Assembly: GCA_022568115.1 (NCBI GenBank)
Contig: JADFFP010000105.1
Span: forward strand, 1-5,453
Source: Pseudomonadota bacterium
GTDB taxonomy: Bacteria > Pseudomonadota > Alphaproteobacteria > Sphingomonadales > SMXR01
DNA: 5,453 nt
Direction: 5' to 3'
Positions within the stretch are counted from its first letter, which is position 1. Each line of letters begins with the position of its first letter. A model generated the notes under the pieces. It worked only from the letters and a program-made list of their open reading frames with translations. It did not search any database and was not told where the DNA came from. A program made the translations under genes and the position numbers. This document shows, in pieces, positions 4,557 to 5,453 of this stretch.

Positions 4557-5453
4557 ATGTTTGATTTAAAAGATTGCCCAATGTGCGAAATAGAAAACGC
4601 AAAAATTTACCAAGAAGCACCACATGACACTTTCATTGTAGACTGTCCAAGGTGTCGGAAATTTACACTACAAGATACGGTATTTGATGATGATTTCCAT
4701 TCCTTGACAGATATAGATAGAGCAAAACTATCTGGATGGTCTTATAAGCAAAACAAAATGGGTTTAAAAGCAGATATTACAAAATCAAATTTTAATGAAA
4801 TTAAAAAAATTCAAATTCCATCAATTCCTGAACGCATCAGAAGTTTTTTAAACTTAGCAGTAAAAAAATTACCAGTTTATAGACAAAAAGCAAATTACTG
4901 GGATCCAGAATTTCAAGCTATTTGTTATTCCACTCACCAAGATGATATGACCATGATCGTAAAATACTTAAGTGACCGCGGTTTGATAACAAGCGGAAGT
5001 GGGGTTTTTTATATAATGCCGGATGGATATATACAAAATGAAGAATGGAATTTAATAAGCCAAGATTCTAAACAGGGATTCGTTGCTATGTGGTTTGACG
5101 ATAAAATGGATGATGTGTGGGAAAATGGCTTTAAACCAGCGATAGAAGAAGCTGGGTATGAAGCATTCAAAGTAGATATGAAACATCATAATAACAAAAT
5201 TGATGATGAAATTATTGCGAGTATAAAACGTAGCAAGTTTCTAGTAGCTGATTTCACTGGACAGCGTGGAGGAGTATATTTTGAAGCAGGTTATGCAATG
5301 GGGAAAGGTCTACCTGTTTTTTGGACTTGTCGCAAATCTGACATGGGTGATTTACATTTCGATATACGGCAATTTAACTGTATTGGTTGGGAATCTGCTG
5401 AAGATTTAGCAAATCGACTTGAAACTAGGATAGAAGCAGTAATGGGTAAAGGT
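4557..5453 (+). CDS. Zinc-ribbon protein with C-terminal nucleoside 2-deoxyribosyltransferase/TIR-like domain (3' end cut by window)
   Basis: This frame stays open for 299 codons to the right edge. Residues 1-40 form a probable zinc ribbon: Cys7-x2-Cys10 and Cys30-x2-Cys33. Residues about 92-168 (helical, with KYLSDRGLITSG then YIMPDGYIQNEEW) resemble a winged helix with its beta-wing. Residues about 174-295 form a Rossmann-like domain: strand GFVAMWFDDKMDDVWENGF (174-192), KIDDEIIASIKRSKFLVADF (214-233), then GGVYFEAGYAMGKGLPVFW (238-256) and FDIRQFNCIGW (268-278). Glu243 in the E-x-G-x-A-x-x-x-G-x-P-V context matches the catalytic Glu region of nucleoside 2-deoxyribosyltransferases. Related TIR/NDT-like domains attack N-glycosidic bonds of nucleotides or NAD+ and occur as effectors in bacterial conflict systems. 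Sampled rows have 28-40% G+C, far below the neighbours, suggesting transfer. The domain is almost complete, so little should be missing. The precise reaction is unknown; the family call is good, the defence role inferred. Confidence 0.82.
   Translation, partial: MFDLKDCPMCEIENAKIYQEAPHDTFIVDCPRCRKFTLQDTVFDDDFHSLTDIDRAKLSGWSYKQNKMGLKADITKSNFNEIKKIQIPSIPERIRSFLNLAVKKLPVYRQKANYWDPEFQAICYSTHQDDMTMIVKYLSDRGLITSGSGVFYIMPDGYIQNEEWNLISQDSKQGFVAMWFDDKMDDVWENGFKPAIEEAGYEAFKVDMKHHNNKIDDEIIASIKRSKFLVADFTGQRGGVYFEAGYAMGKGLPVFWTCRKSDMGDLHFDIRQFNCIGWESAEDLANRLETRIEAVMGKG

Overview
The window looks like chromosomal DNA of a GC-rich Gram-negative bacterium, most likely an alphaproteobacterium. The evidence is a DjlA-type membrane co-chaperone, a lipoprotein signal peptide, an AmpD/AmiD-like amidase, and a djlA-amidase neighbourhood that I recall from that class. 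Sampled rows of the first 4.4 kb are about 55-75% G+C by hand count. The last ~0.9 kb is different: sampled rows are only about 28-40% G+C.

Layout. Positions 1-278 (minus) hold the N-terminal part of an endonuclease/exonuclease/phosphatase-fold protein that runs off the left edge. A 147-bp divergent gap follows. Positions 426-2720 (plus) form a compact three-gene unit: djlA (TerB plus J domain), a ten-helix EamA/DMT exporter, and an N-acetylmuramoyl-L-alanine amidase with a C-terminal peptidoglycan-binding domain. The first two genes are 10 bp apart and the next two overlap by ATGA, so they are probably co-transcribed and translationally coupled. Positions 2717-4066 (minus) hold a MATE multidrug/cation antiporter. 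Its stop codon interlocks with the amidase stop. Upstream of it on the same strand lies a small lipoprotein gene (4177-4401), possibly in the same transcript.

After a 155-bp divergent gap, an AT-rich gene starts at 4557 (plus) and stays open to the window edge at 5453 (299 codons visible). It encodes an N-terminal zinc ribbon (two CxxC knuckles), a middle region resembling a winged helix, and a C-terminal domain like nucleoside 2-deoxyribosyltransferases and TIR-like enzymes, with a conserved FEAGYAMGKG-type catalytic segment. Its composition differs from everything to the left and it has no link to the housekeeping genes. It is the best candidate here for horizontally acquired accessory function, possibly an effector of an anti-phage or stress-conflict system. 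That role is inferred.

The ordinary part of the window is cell-envelope and transport biology: membrane-tethered Hsp70 co-chaperone, metabolite exporter, muropeptide amidase, MATE efflux and a lipoprotein. I see no rRNA, tRNA, CRISPR array, insertion sequence or convincing intrinsic terminator.
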